A stretch of DNA of 64,000 nt from Streptomonospora nanhaiensis (lineage in GTDB: Bacteria > Actinomycetota > Actinomycetes > Streptosporangiales > Streptosporangiaceae): assembly GCF_026642255.1 (NCBI RefSeq), contig NZ_CP113264.1:5456001-5520000 (forward strand), written 5' to 3'. Of the stretch, positions 1-9,067 are shown in pieces; within the stretch, counting starts at the first letter, position 1; each line of letters begins with the position of its first letter. The position numbers and the translations under genes were made by a program. The notes under the pieces are model-generated. The model was not told the origin of the DNA, did no database searches, and saw only the letters and a list, made by a program, of their open reading frames with translations.

Positions 1-1123
1 AGGCGCGCAGGCGGGCGGCGGCGGGGGCGAAGGCCTCCCGGTAGAAGGCGTAGGTGGCCAGGTAGCGGGTGACGAGCTGGTGCGGGTGCAGGTCCCACCC
101 CTGGTAGAACCCGCGTTCCAGGGATCGGCGGACCAGGGAGGCGTGCAGTCCCCACGCGGAGCGCACCTCCTCCGGGGGGCCGACGGGCAGCACGTTGGTG
201 GACCCGTCCGACAGCCACACGCCCGTGCCGGCCGCCGCCACCTGCATGACGGCCTTGGCGTGGTCGGCGACCGGGTGCGCCATGCTCTGGTACGCGGCGG
301 TGACCCCGCACGCGGCGCTGTAGTCGTAGGTCCCGTAGTGGAGGGCGCTGACCCGCCCCTGCCCGGCGTGGATCATGCGGGCGACCGCGGCGGTCCCGTC
401 GGGGAGCAGGATCGACTGGGGGGTCTCGATCTGGAGCTCGAAGCGCAGCCTCCCGGCCTCCAGGCCGAGGCGCTCCTCCAGCTCGTCGGTGAGCCACACC
501 ATGGCCTCGACCTGCTCCACCGAGGTGATCTTGGGCAGGGTGAGGACCAGGTTGGCGGGGAGCCCCCCGTTCTCCTCCATGAGCGTGACCAGGAAGAGGG
601 CGAGACTGCGGGCGCCTCGGGCCCGCCCGGCGGCCTCCATCCCCTTCATGCGGATGCCGAAGTGGGGCGGGGCCTGCCCCGCGGCGAGGTCGGCCGAGAG
701 GGCACGGGCCGCGGACACGACGTCGGCGTCCTCGGCCTCGTCGCCCCGGTCCCCGTAGCCGTCCTCCAGGTCGGCGCGCAGGTCCTCGACGGGCTCGGCG
801 GCCAGCTTGTCCCCCAGCCGGGGGAGGATCTCGGCCACGGCGGCCACGTCGGTCCCCGTCGCCTCCGCCAGGTCCGCGGCCGTCGGCGCGTACTCGGCCA
901 GCGAGGCCGCGGCGTCCTTCCCCCACTCGGCCGCGAGGCCGGGCCGCACCCGGTCCGCCGGGACGTACACGGTGTGCACCGGCTGCCGGGCCCCGGAGGA
1001 GCCGGGGTAGGCGAGGGCGAGCCTGGCGTCCGCGTCGGCGAGGCGCGCGTTCAGCCCCGCGGTGAGCACGTCCAGGGCGAGATCGGGCGCCGGGCGACGG
1101 CTTTCGGACCGGTCCTCTTCCAC
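1..1123 (-). CDS. DUF6986-type HpcH/HpaI aldolase / citrate-lyase-like protein (3' end cut by window)
   Basis: At least 374 codons are present and the C-terminus lies off the left edge. The GTG start at 1123 is preceded by GGAGAGG at good spacing. The protein shows features of the CitE/HpcH phosphoenolpyruvate-type barrel: an acidic DLEDGYGD segment at about residue 117 and an IETPQS segment that resembles the metal-binding glutamate motif of citrate-lyase beta-like enzymes. Family members of known function cleave or form C-C bonds of acyl-CoA or oxo-acids, often releasing glyoxylate, pyruvate or acetyl units; the substrate of this subfamily is not known to me. It is divergent from an iclR gene and shares with it a tandem operator that also precedes malate synthase, so a role in glyoxylate or C2 metabolism is inferred. 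Confidence 0.8.
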   Translation of the reverse strand, partial: MEEDRSESRRPAPDLALDVLTAGLNARLADADARLALAYPGSSGARQPVHTVYVPADRVRPGLAAEWGKDAAASLAEYAPTAADLAEATGTDVAAVAEILPRLGDKLAAEPVEDLRADLEDGYGDRGDEAEDADVVSAARALSADLAAGQAPPHFGIRMKGMEAAGRARGARSLALFLVTLMEENGGLPANLVLTLPKITSVEQVEAMVWLTDELEERLGLEAGRLRFELQIETPQSILLPDGTAAVARMIHAGQGRVSALHYGTYDYSAACGVTAAYQSMAHPVADHAKAVMQVAAAGTGVWLSDGSTNVLPVGPPEEVRSAWGLHASLVRRSLERGFYQGWDLHPHQLVTRYLATYAFYREAFAPAAARLRA

Positions 1124-1149
1124 GTGTGTGTCCTCTCCGAAGCGATGTT

Positions 1150-1185
1150 TTTCCTATCGTGGATGCTAACTTTTGCAATCCGGAA
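1150..1185. promoter_or_regulatory. Tandem IclR-type operator pair (TTYY-N7-RRAA)
   Basis: Two imperfect 15-bp palindromes lie at 1150-1164 (TTTC-N7-GGAT) and 1171-1185 (TTTT-N7-GGAA), 21 bp centre to centre, i.e. on one helix face. They sit just upstream of the leftward lyase gene, in the divergent promoter region. The same architecture with 20-bp spacing occurs upstream of malate synthase at 38156-38190. Function as binding sites for the adjacent IclR protein is inferred. Confidence 0.6.
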
Positions 1186-1296
1186 GAACAAGAGAGACCA
1201 TGGGGAAGTCCGGACCGCCCGGATCACAGCGGCCCCAGAACACCCGGACAGCCGGTTCCGCCCGTGCTATAGAAGACACTGATGCCGAGAACTCTT

Positions 1297-1311
1297 TTTC
1301 GTATCGCAGAA
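1297..1311. promoter_or_regulatory. IclR-type operator upstream of iclR
   Basis: A single TTTC-N7-AGAA site about 45 bp before the iclR start codon. Its sequence is nearly the same as the second malate synthase site at 38176-38190: the two share TTTTCGTAT and differ at only two of 15 core positions. It probably mediates autoregulation. Confidence 0.55.
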
Positions 1312-1354
1312 GCAAGAGCCTGAACCCACGCCACAGCCCACGGGAGCGCGTCCG

Positions 1355-2152
1355 TTGTCAGTCCCACAGACCTCTCTAGTCACCGACGAAGCGGGCAAAC
1401 GCGAACGCTCCGGTGGTGTGCAGTCGCTCGACCGCGCCTTCTCCCTGCTGGAGATCATGGCGGAGGCGGGCGGCGAGACCTCGCTGAGCCAGCTGGCCGA
1501 GTCCTCCGGCCTCCCGCTCCCGACCATCCACCGCATCATCCGCACCCTGGTGGGCAACGGGTACGTGCGCCAGCTCCCCTCCCGCCGCTACGCGCTCGGC
1601 CCCCGGCTCATCGGCCTGGGCGACAAGGCCTCCCAGATGCTCGGGACCTGGGCCAGGCCGCACCTGGCCCAGCTCGTGGAGGACCTCGGGGAGACCGCGA
1701 ACCTGGCCATGCTGGACGGCGACAAGGTCATCTACGTGGCGCAGGTCCCCTCGCCGCACGCCATGCGCATGTTCACGGAGGTCGGCCGCCGTGTGCTGCC
1801 GCACTCCGCCGGGGTGGGCAAGGCCCTGCTCTCCCAGCTGAGCGACGAGGAGGCCCTGGCCACGGTGCGCCGCACCGGGATGCCCGCGGCCACCGACCGC
1901 ACCATCACCGAGCCCGAGCGGTTCGTCACCGAGCTGCACAGGGTCCGCGACCAGGGGTTCGCCATCGACGACGGCGAACAGGAGATCGGGGTGCGGTGCG
2001 TCGCGGTCCCGGTCGCGGGCGCCCCGTCGGGCATGGCCGTGTCCGTCTCCGGTCCGGAGGCCCGCGTCAGCTGGGAGTTCGTGGAGCGCGCCGCGCCCAT
2101 CGTGCAGCACTGCGCGACCATGCTCGCCACGGACCTCAACAACCAGTCCTGA
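1355..2152 (+). CDS. IclR-family transcriptional regulator (predicted glyoxylate/glycolate regulon)
   Basis: 265 residues, the usual IclR size. An N-terminal winged helix-turn-helix (about residues 22-80, with SLSQLAESSGLPLPTIHRII as the recognition region) is followed by the C-terminal effector domain (about 90-260, with HSAGVGKALL and the DDGEQEIGVRCVAVPV segment typical of IclR ligand domains). The start is TTG at 1355 with GGGAG upstream. IclR proteins bind short palindromes as dimers or tetramers and commonly sense glyoxylate, allantoin intermediates or aromatic acids. It is divergent from a lyase-like gene, and matching palindromes flank malate synthase and precede glcD near 38-40 kb, so control of glyoxylate metabolism is the best inference. 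Repressor or activator action cannot be told from sequence. Confidence 0.9.
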   Translation: MSVPQTSLVTDEAGKRERSGGVQSLDRAFSLLEIMAEAGGETSLSQLAESSGLPLPTIHRIIRTLVGNGYVRQLPSRRYALGPRLIGLGDKASQMLGTWARPHLAQLVEDLGETANLAMLDGDKVIYVAQVPSPHAMRMFTEVGRRVLPHSAGVGKALLSQLSDEEALATVRRTGMPAATDRTITEPERFVTELHRVRDQGFAIDDGEQEIGVRCVAVPVAGAPSGMAVSVSGPEARVSWEFVERAAPIVQHCATMLATDLNNQS

Positions 2153-2167
2153 CCCGGCCCGGGAACG

Positions 2168-2203
2168 GCGGAAGGGGCGGACCGGCCGGTCCGCCCCTTC
2201 CGC
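2168..2203. terminator. Bidirectional terminator between iclR and era
   Basis: A perfect 36-bp palindrome (18-bp arms, no loop) lies between the convergent 3' ends of iclR and era. There is no T-tract, which is usual for GC-rich actinobacterial terminators. Confidence 0.75.
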
Positions 2204-2211
2204 ACGGGTCG

Positions 2212-3180
2212 CTACGTCTGCTGGTCGAAGCCCAGCTTGCGCAGCTGCTTGGGGTCGCGCTGCCAGTCCTTGGCCACACGCACCCGCAGGTCGAGGAACA
2301 CCCGCTGGCCCAGCAGGCCCTCGATCTGCTTGCGGGCCCGTGAGCCCACGTCGCGCAGGCGCGAGCCCTTCGAGCCGATGACGATGGCCTTCTGGCTGGG
2401 GCGCTCCACGTACAGCGACGCGTAGATGTCCACCAGCTCCTTGCCCGGCCGGGTGTTCTCCCGCTGGAACATCTCGTCCACGACCACGGCGATGGAGTGC
2501 GGCAGCTCGTCGCGCACGCCCTCCAGCGCGGCCTCGCGGACCAGCTCCGCCACGAGCATCTCGTCCGGCTCGTCGGTCAGGTCGCCGTCCGGGTACAGCG
2601 GCGGCCCCTCCGGCAGGTGCGAGGACAGCACGTCGGTGACGGTGTCGAGCTGGAACGCGCCCTGCGCGGACACCGGGACGATGTCGGCCCAGTCGCCCAG
2701 CTCGTCCACCGCCATCAGGTGCTTGCCCACGGCCTCCTTGTCGACCAGGTCGGTCTTGGTGACCAGGGCGACCACCGGGGTGTTGCGCTGTTCCGCCAGC
2801 TCCTTGGCGATGTAGGTGTCGCCCCGGCCGATCGGCTCGTTCGCGGGCAGGCAGAAGGCGATCACGTCCACCTCGACCAGGGTGGACCGCACCAGCGAGT
2901 CCAGCCTCTCGCCCAGCAGGGTGCGGGGCTTGTGCAGGCCCGGGGTGTCCACGATGATCAGCTGGGAACCGGGCCGGTGGACGATACCGCGCACCGTGCG
3001 CCGCGTGGTCTGCGGCCGGTTGCTGGTGATCGCCACCTTCTGCCCGACCAGCGCGTTCATCAGCGTGGACTTGCCCACGTTCGGGCGGCCCACGAAGCAG
3101 GCGAAGCCGCTGCGGAAACCCTCCGGGTGGGAGGGGGCCGGCAGCGGGACGCGCAGCTTCTCGAGGTCGAGGTCGTTCAT
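2212..3180 (-). CDS. era: GTPase Era
   Basis: 322 residues. The P-loop GRPNVGKS is at 31-38, DTPGLH at 78-83, and TKTD at 141-144 replaces the canonical NKxD. The C-terminal third is a KH RNA-binding domain with the IGSKGSRLRDVGSRAR segment. Era binds 16S rRNA and the 30S subunit during maturation. GAAGGA precedes the ATG. It is the last gene of a tight leftward set (ybeY, CBS protein, cytidine-deaminase-like protein, era) and starts 9 nt after the preceding gene. The N-terminal ~20 residues before the G domain are a short extension. Confidence 0.96.
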   Translation of the reverse strand: MNDLDLEKLRVPLPAPSHPEGFRSGFACFVGRPNVGKSTLMNALVGQKVAITSNRPQTTRRTVRGIVHRPGSQLIIVDTPGLHKPRTLLGERLDSLVRSTLVEVDVIAFCLPANEPIGRGDTYIAKELAEQRNTPVVALVTKTDLVDKEAVGKHLMAVDELGDWADIVPVSAQGAFQLDTVTDVLSSHLPEGPPLYPDGDLTDEPDEMLVAELVREAALEGVRDELPHSIAVVVDEMFQRENTRPGKELVDIYASLYVERPSQKAIVIGSKGSRLRDVGSRARKQIEGLLGQRVFLDLRVRVAKDWQRDPKQLRKLGFDQQT

Positions 3181-3189
3181 GGGTCCTTC

Positions 3190-3534
3190 TCAGCGCCGGG
3201 TGATGCTCGCGGGCACCCCGTCAGGGGCGGCGATCACCACCACCTGGGTCTTCAGGTCGTCCGCCACCGCGCGGTCGTCCTCGGTCAGTTCCTTGGCCTC
3301 GGTGACGACCACCGCGGCCTCCAGCGCGGAGGCCTCGCTGGAGGCGGCCGCGGCCACGGCCGCCTGGAGCGCCGTCAGCCGGAGGGAGGGCAGCGACACC
3401 GTCGTGGCCACGTACGTGCGTCCCGTCTCGTCGCGCACCGCAGCGCCCTCCGCCGCCGCGTTGCGGGCCCGGGAGGCCCGCGCGAGGGTGATGAGCTTGC
3501 CGTCCTCGGGGCCGAGCCCCGTCGTCTCCGTCAC
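3190..3534 (-). CDS. Degenerate cytidine-deaminase-like protein
   Basis: 114 residues with a GTG start overlapping the upstream stop codon by 4 nt (GTGA), so it is translationally coupled to the CBS protein. Length and pattern (two central hydrophobic strands around an alanine-rich helix, RTYVATTVSLPSLRLTALQ) resemble the small cytidine deaminase fold that occupies this operon position in other actinobacteria. However, the zinc-binding H/C-A-E and P-C-x-x-C motifs are absent: alanine and serine fill those regions and there is no cysteine or histidine anywhere. Catalysis is therefore unlikely, and a structural or ribosome-maturation role is possible but unproven. Confidence 0.65.
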   Translation of the reverse strand: MTETTGLGPEDGKLITLARASRARNAAAEGAAVRDETGRTYVATTVSLPSLRLTALQAAVAAAASSEASALEAAVVVTEAKELTEDDRAVADDLKTQVVVIAAPDGVPASITRR

Positions 3535-4937
3535 TGGTCCGTGCTCCTTACGTCCTCGTTGCGGCCCCGGTCGTCCGGCACCCCGGCCCCCTCTTCGGGC
3601 AGTCGCTCCACCAGGACCGTGGTCATCCGGTTGCGGCGGCTGCTCTTGCCCTCCAGGGTGAGCCTCAGTCCAGCGTATTCGGCCCGGGCCCCGCCGACCG
3701 GCACCCGGCCCAGCACGAACGCCACGAGTCCGCCGACGGTCTCCACGTCGGGCACGTCGAGGTCCTGGTCGGGAAAGAGCTCGTCGAGCTCGCCCAGGGG
3801 CAGGCGGGCCGTCACCCGCACACTGCCGTCGTCCAGCCAGACCACCGGCGGGATCTCGTGGTCGTACTCGTCGGTGATCTCCCCGACGATCTCCTCCACG
3901 ATGTCCTCCAGCGTGACCAGCCCGGCCGTTCCGCCGTACTCGTCGATGGCCACCGCGACGTGGTTGCGCTGCTGCTGCATCTCGCGGAGCAGCTCGTCGA
4001 TGGGCTTGGTGTCGGGCACGTAGGACGCCGTGCGCATCACGTCGCCGGCGGTGAGCGGCACCTCCGCCCCGGCACTGCCCGCGGACGCCGCCCAGCGGTC
4101 GCGGAGCTGGTCCACCAGGTCCTTGAGGTAGACGATGCCGACGACGTCGTCCTCGTCCTCACCGGTCACGGGGATGCGCGAGTACCCGCTCCCCAGCGCC
4201 AGGGTGAGGACCGCGTCGGCGTCGGCGTCGCGGCTCGTGAACACGATGTCGGGGCGGGGCACCATGACCTCGCGCACGGAGGTGTCGTCGAGTTTGAAGA
4301 CGGAGTGGATCATCTGCCGCTCCTCGGCGTCGATCACCTCCCCCTGCTCCGCCAGGTCGACCAGCTGGCGCAGCTCCACCTCGGTGCTGAACGGCCCCTC
4401 GCGGTCGCCCTTGCCCCGCGGCGTGATCGCGCGCCCCGCGCCCACCAGGAGCTGGGCGAGCGGACCCACCACGACCTGGACCGGGTAGACCACCGCCGCG
4501 CTCGCGCGGGCGAACTGCCCGGCGAACTGGCGGCCGAGGATGCGCGGTGCTATGGCGATCAGCACGGATTCCACGACGACCATCGCCACCGCGGTCAGCA
4601 GCAGGGCGGGCCACCCCAGCCCCAGGAGGAACACCATCCCCATGGCCGCCGCGATGACCGCGCACACCTCGCACACCACGCGCAGGAACAGCAGCGCGTT
4701 GAGGTGGCGCGTCGGGTCGGCGGCGACCCTGCCCCAGCGGCGGTCGGCCCTGGCCGCCCGCTCCGGACCGGTCGCCTCGGGAAGGCCCACCGACATGACT
4801 CGCGTGATGGCGACCTCCGCCGCCACCAGGAACCCGGCCACCGCGGTCAGCACCAGCGCGATCACGAAGGCGGTGATCCACTCGGCGGGCTCCCCCGTGG
4901 TCATGGGGGCGACGTCGGGCCACATCAGGGGTCTCAT
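3531..4937 (-). CDS. HlyC/CorC-family CBS-domain membrane protein
   Basis: 468 residues. The N-terminal DUF21 membrane domain has about four hydrophobic segments between residues 20 and 165. It is followed by a pair of CBS domains (about 215-335, with VREVMVPRPD and GYSRIPVTG) and a C-terminal CorC/HlyC domain (DDGSVRVTARLPLGEL onward). Proteins of this family are linked to Mg2+/Co2+ efflux or tolerance; older hemolysin labels are misleading. The ATG at 4937 overlaps the ybeY stop (TGATG), implying coupled translation. A second possible start is the ATG 11 codons later. Confidence 0.9.
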   Translation of the reverse strand: MRPLMWPDVAPMTTGEPAEWITAFVIALVLTAVAGFLVAAEVAITRVMSVGLPEATGPERAARADRRWGRVAADPTRHLNALLFLRVVCEVCAVIAAAMGMVFLLGLGWPALLLTAVAMVVVESVLIAIAPRILGRQFAGQFARASAAVVYPVQVVVGPLAQLLVGAGRAITPRGKGDREGPFSTEVELRQLVDLAEQGEVIDAEERQMIHSVFKLDDTSVREVMVPRPDIVFTSRDADADAVLTLALGSGYSRIPVTGEDEDDVVGIVYLKDLVDQLRDRWAASAGSAGAEVPLTAGDVMRTASYVPDTKPIDELLREMQQQRNHVAVAIDEYGGTAGLVTLEDIVEEIVGEITDEYDHEIPPVVWLDDGSVRVTARLPLGELDELFPDQDLDVPDVETVGGLVAFVLGRVPVGGARAEYAGLRLTLEGKSSRRNRMTTVLVERLPEEGAGVPDDRGRNEDVRSTDQ

Positions 4938-5422
4938 CAGGAGCTCTCGTCCTTCGCGGACCCGGCGGACTCCCGCTCACGCCAGGCGGCGAGGATCTCG
5001 CCCTGGAGGCCGAACATCTCCTTGTGCTCCTCCGGTTCGGCGTGGTCGTAGCCCAGCAGGTGGAGGATGCCGTGGGTGCAGAGCAGGTCGATCTCCGCCT
5101 GTGTGCTGTGCCCGGCCTTCTCGGCCTGGCGCTCGGCCACCTGCGGACAGATGATCACGTCACCGAGGACGCCGGGCTCGCTGGTGCGCCCCGGGCCGCC
5201 GGGGCGCAGCTCGTCCATCGGGAAGGAGAGCACGTCGGTGGGGCCCGGTTCGTCCATCCACCGCACGTGCAGGTCGGTCATCGGCCCCTCGTCCACCAGC
5301 ACGACGGACAGCTCGGCCAGGGGGTGGACGCGCATGGCGTCGAGCACGTGCCGGGCCAGGCGGGAGAGTCGCTCCTCGTCCACTGCGGTGACGCCGGACT
5401 CGTTGGCGACGTCGATACTCAT
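4937..5422 (-). CDS. ybeY: Endoribonuclease YbeY (rRNA maturation factor)
   Basis: 161 residues from the ATG at 5422; an in-frame GTG at 5440 is an alternative with no better ribosome-binding site. The zinc motif HGILHLLGYDH is complete (three histidines), near the C-terminal third, and the family LSFPMDE segment precedes it. YbeY processes the 16S rRNA 3' end and acts in ribosome quality control, fitting its linkage to era. It overlaps the CBS gene by one base. phoH lies 143 bp upstream on the same strand, the usual phoH-ybeY order. Confidence 0.95.
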   Translation of the reverse strand: MSIDVANESGVTAVDEERLSRLARHVLDAMRVHPLAELSVVLVDEGPMTDLHVRWMDEPGPTDVLSFPMDELRPGGPGRTSEPGVLGDVIICPQVAERQAEKAGHSTQAEIDLLCTHGILHLLGYDHAEPEEHKEMFGLQGEILAAWRERESAGSAKDESS

Positions 5423-5565
5423 CGGTTGCGGCTGCCTCACTTGGAATCGTCGCGGCCGGGCGGCGCGCCCGGCCGGTGGGTGCGCCGTCTGCGGCCCTCA
5501 CCCGGGACACCCGAACCGGTGGGCCCGCATGCTCACGGACCCACCGGTGCGAACGCCGTACTACC

Positions 5566-6693
<1,128 letters not shown>

Positions 6694-7016
6694 GGTGTGG
6701 CCTTGCGGCCGCTGTCCTACCCTTCGCTCGGGCGCCGCCCGCCTGGACGGGCGCGGCGTCTCCTGGACGGCCCCGGCACCGTGCGGGGCGCCGGGCGGGG
6801 CTCCACGCCGGTGTTCCACAGGAGTCCCACCGGGCTCTGGAAGCCCACACCCCGAGTCTACCAAGGCGTCCCCGCCCCGCTCGATGGGTTATTCGGCGCC
6901 TGTGGACGGGGCCGCGCGGGGCCTGACGGGGCCGGTTCCGGCAGCGGCCGGGCGCGGGTCCCGGGCGGTCCGGGCCCGCGCCCTGTCCGGAACGGTCCGG
7001 GGCCCGGGACCGGCCC
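6694..7016. other. Intergenic region between HIT gene and phoH
   Basis: No convincing gene in 323 bp. It must hold the leftward phoH promoter. The part nearest the HIT stop is very G/C-rich with several overlapping GGGCCC-type inverted repeats that could end the HIT transcript, but no single hairpin stands out. Confidence 0.5.
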
Positions 7017-7367
7017 CTACCCGGGGGGCCAGTTGAGGCCGCGGCCGCCCAGGAGGTGGCCGTGGAGGTGGAAGACCGTCTGCCCGGCCCCGCTGCCGGT
7101 GTTGAACACCAGGCGGTACCCGGTGTCGGCGACGCCCTCGGCCACGGCGACCTCGTGTGCGTCCCGGACGATCTCGTCCAGCAGCCCGGCGCCGGCGGCG
7201 GCAGCGGCGGCGGCGTCGGGGTGGTGGTCGCGCGGGACGATCAGCACGTGCGTGGGCGCCTGGGGGTTGATGTCGCGGAAGGCGAGGGTCCGCTCGCCCT
7301 CCCGGACGATCTCGGCGGGCACCTCCCCCTTCACGATCTTACAGAAGAGGCAGTCCTCATGGGCCAT
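7017..7367 (-). CDS. HIT-family (HINT-like) nucleotide hydrolase
   Basis: 116 residues from ATG 7367, preceded by GGAGG at 6-nt spacing. The N-terminus carries CLFCKIVKGE (zinc-type CxxC of the HINT branch). The catalytic histidine triad is HLHGH at 100-104 within GQTVFHLHGHLLGGR, and the protein ends in the family-typical LNWPPG. HINT proteins hydrolyse purine nucleoside phosphoramidates and aminoacyl-adenylates. It is a separate leftward gene upstream of phoH. Confidence 0.95.
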   Translation of the reverse strand: MAHEDCLFCKIVKGEVPAEIVREGERTLAFRDINPQAPTHVLIVPRDHHPDAAAAAAAGAGLLDEIVRDAHEVAVAEGVADTGYRLVFNTGSGAGQTVFHLHGHLLGGRGLNWPPG

Positions 7368-7629
7368 CGCGAACCTCCGTGGTGTGTTCGCGGCCGCCGG
7401 AACGGCCGCCGTCTGGGGGTTGTCCCGGACCATGATGCCGCAGGTCGGCGCCGGACGGCCCATCCCGGGAAGGCCGCCGGCCGCGGTCCGGGAGCCCGTT
7501 CGGCAACGGCCTCCGTCCCAGGCGCGATAGGCTTTCCACCCGTGCGCGTCGGGTCGTCGGAAACGTCCGCCCCGGCCCGGTACCCACGTGTTCGGAATGA
7601 AACGCGCGTCTACCTGGAAAAGAAGAGGT

Positions 7630-8220
7630 ATGCCCTTTCGTAAACCCCGCGACAAGGGTGTGCGTCGAACTGACGTGACGACAGAAACCATGGTGGCCGG
7701 AGCCCCCACGGCCCCGCTCTCGGTGGAGTGGGACGCCGACCACGCCGTGACGGAGCTCTACAGGGAGCACTACCGTCCGCTCGTTCGGCTCGCATCCCTT
7801 CTCGTCCGCGACCACGCGACCGCGGAGGAAGTCGTTCAGGACTCGTTCGTCGCGATGCACGGCGCCTGGCGCCGGCTGCGCGATCCGAACAAGGCCCTGT
7901 CCTACCTCCGCCAGGCGGTGGTGAACAAGGCCCGGTCCGTGCTCCGCCACCGGGCGGTGGTGGAGAAGCACGCCCCCAAGGCCCTCCCCGACGCCCCCAG
8001 TGCCGAGCACGGCGCCCTGAACCTGTTGGAGCGGGAGGCGGTCATCCGTGCCCTGCGCAAACTACCCACCCGTCAGCGAGAGGCCATCGTGCTCCGGTAC
8101 TACGGCGACCTGTCAGAGGCTCAGATCGCGGACGCCATGGGGATCAGCCGGGGCGCGGTGAAGAGCCACACGTCCCGTGGCATCTCCTCGCTCCGCTCTG
8201 TTCTGGAGCAGACGACATGA
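7630..8220 (+). CDS. SigE-type (ECF-like) RNA polymerase sigma factor
   Basis: About 196 residues if ATG 7630 is used. The start is uncertain: GTG 7588, ATG 7597 and GTG 7675 are in frame, and the AGAGG before 7630 is too close for a standard site, so the conserved part begins near ELYREHYRPLVRLASLLV. Region 2 (LVRDHATAEEVVQDSFVAMHGAW) and region 4 (LPTRQREAIVLRYYGDLSEAQIADAMGISRGAVKSH) are both clear. Region 2 directs promoter -10 recognition and region 4 the -35. The next gene overlaps its stop (ATGA) and encodes a single-pass membrane protein, suggesting a sigma/membrane-regulator pair. Confidence 0.9.
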   Translation: MPFRKPRDKGVRRTDVTTETMVAGAPTAPLSVEWDADHAVTELYREHYRPLVRLASLLVRDHATAEEVVQDSFVAMHGAWRRLRDPNKALSYLRQAVVNKARSVLRHRAVVEKHAPKALPDAPSAEHGALNLLEREAVIRALRKLPTRQREAIVLRYYGDLSEAQIADAMGISRGAVKSHTSRGISSLRSVLEQTT

Positions 8221-8954
8221 CCGGTCCGACAGATCCGACCGACGACGCCTTCGAGGACCGGCTGCGCCAGGTCCTCATGGCCGAGGCGAGCACGGTGGAG
8301 CCCTCTCCGGAGGCCCTGAACCTGATCCGCGAGCGCGCCGAGCGCAACCGCGGCTTCACCTGGTTCGGCCTGCCCTGGCTACGACCGGTGGCGGCGGTGG
8401 CGGGGGCCGTGATGATCGCCGCCTCCGTGGTCGTGTCCAGCCCCCAGGTCCGCGACCAGGTGCTGGAGTTCGTCCCGGCGGGGGCCGATCGCCACGGCGC
8501 CCCTCCCGAGCACGACGCGGACGGCGGCGGCGTGGCCGCCCCCGACCCGTCCTCCGACTCCACCGAGGGGAGCACGCAGCAGCCGGCGGAGCCGCCTCGG
8601 GACCCCGAGAGCTCACCCAGCTCCGGCGCGGACGAGGACCCGGCCGAGGAGGGCGTCGAGACCGCGTCCACCTGCTCTCCCCCCGCGGACGGGCCGGCGC
8701 CCTCCCCCAGCGCCTCCGCGGAGGAGAAGGACGGCGGCGCCTCCGCCTCCGAGGAGGAGTGCGACCCGAGCGAGGAGCCGACCGACGGCGAGGCCGGCGG
8801 CGGTGACGAGAGCGGCAGCGGCGGTGGCGGGGAGGCCCCCGGCGCCGGCGGCGGGGACGAGGGGGCCGGCGGCGGCGGTGAGGAGACCTCCGGCGGCGGT
8901 TCCGGCAGCACCGGCGGCGACGCCACCAGCAACCGGGCCGTGCCCGGGGAGTGA
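8217..8954 (+). CDS. Single-pass membrane protein with acidic low-complexity exterior (putative sigma partner)
   Basis: 245 residues. The ATG overlaps the sigma-factor stop codon by 4 nt. A cytoplasmic N-terminus (about 1-60, EDRLRQVLMAEASTVEPS) precedes one hydrophobic segment (about 62-82, PVAAVAGAVMIAASVVVSS), then a ~160-residue Glu/Asp/Ser/Pro/Gly-rich exterior with only two cysteines. The topology resembles anti-sigma factors, but I see no zinc-binding anti-sigma motif in the N-terminal part, so the role is inferred from coupling only. The tail is built of imperfect glycine-rich GGGGE-like runs. Confidence 0.75.
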   Translation: MTGPTDPTDDAFEDRLRQVLMAEASTVEPSPEALNLIRERAERNRGFTWFGLPWLRPVAAVAGAVMIAASVVVSSPQVRDQVLEFVPAGADRHGAPPEHDADGGGVAAPDPSSDSTEGSTQQPAEPPRDPESSPSSGADEDPAEEGVETASTCSPPADGPAPSPSASAEEKDGGASASEEECDPSEEPTDGEAGGGDESGSGGGGEAPGAGGGDEGAGGGGEETSGGGSGSTGGDATSNRAVPGE

Positions 8955-8980
8955 CACGCGGGCCCGGTGCGCCGGGTCCG

Positions 8981-9024
8981 ACGACGGAGGCGGCCGGGGG
9001 GATCCCCCCGGCCGCCTCCGTCGT
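8981..9024. terminator. Bidirectional terminator
   Basis: A perfect 44-bp palindrome (22-bp arms) lies between the convergent sigma-partner gene and rsmE. It has no T-tract. Confidence 0.8.
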
Positions 9025-9067
9025 TCCGTCGGCGGTGTGCCCGCTCCCGGCCCCGTGCCCCTCGCCG

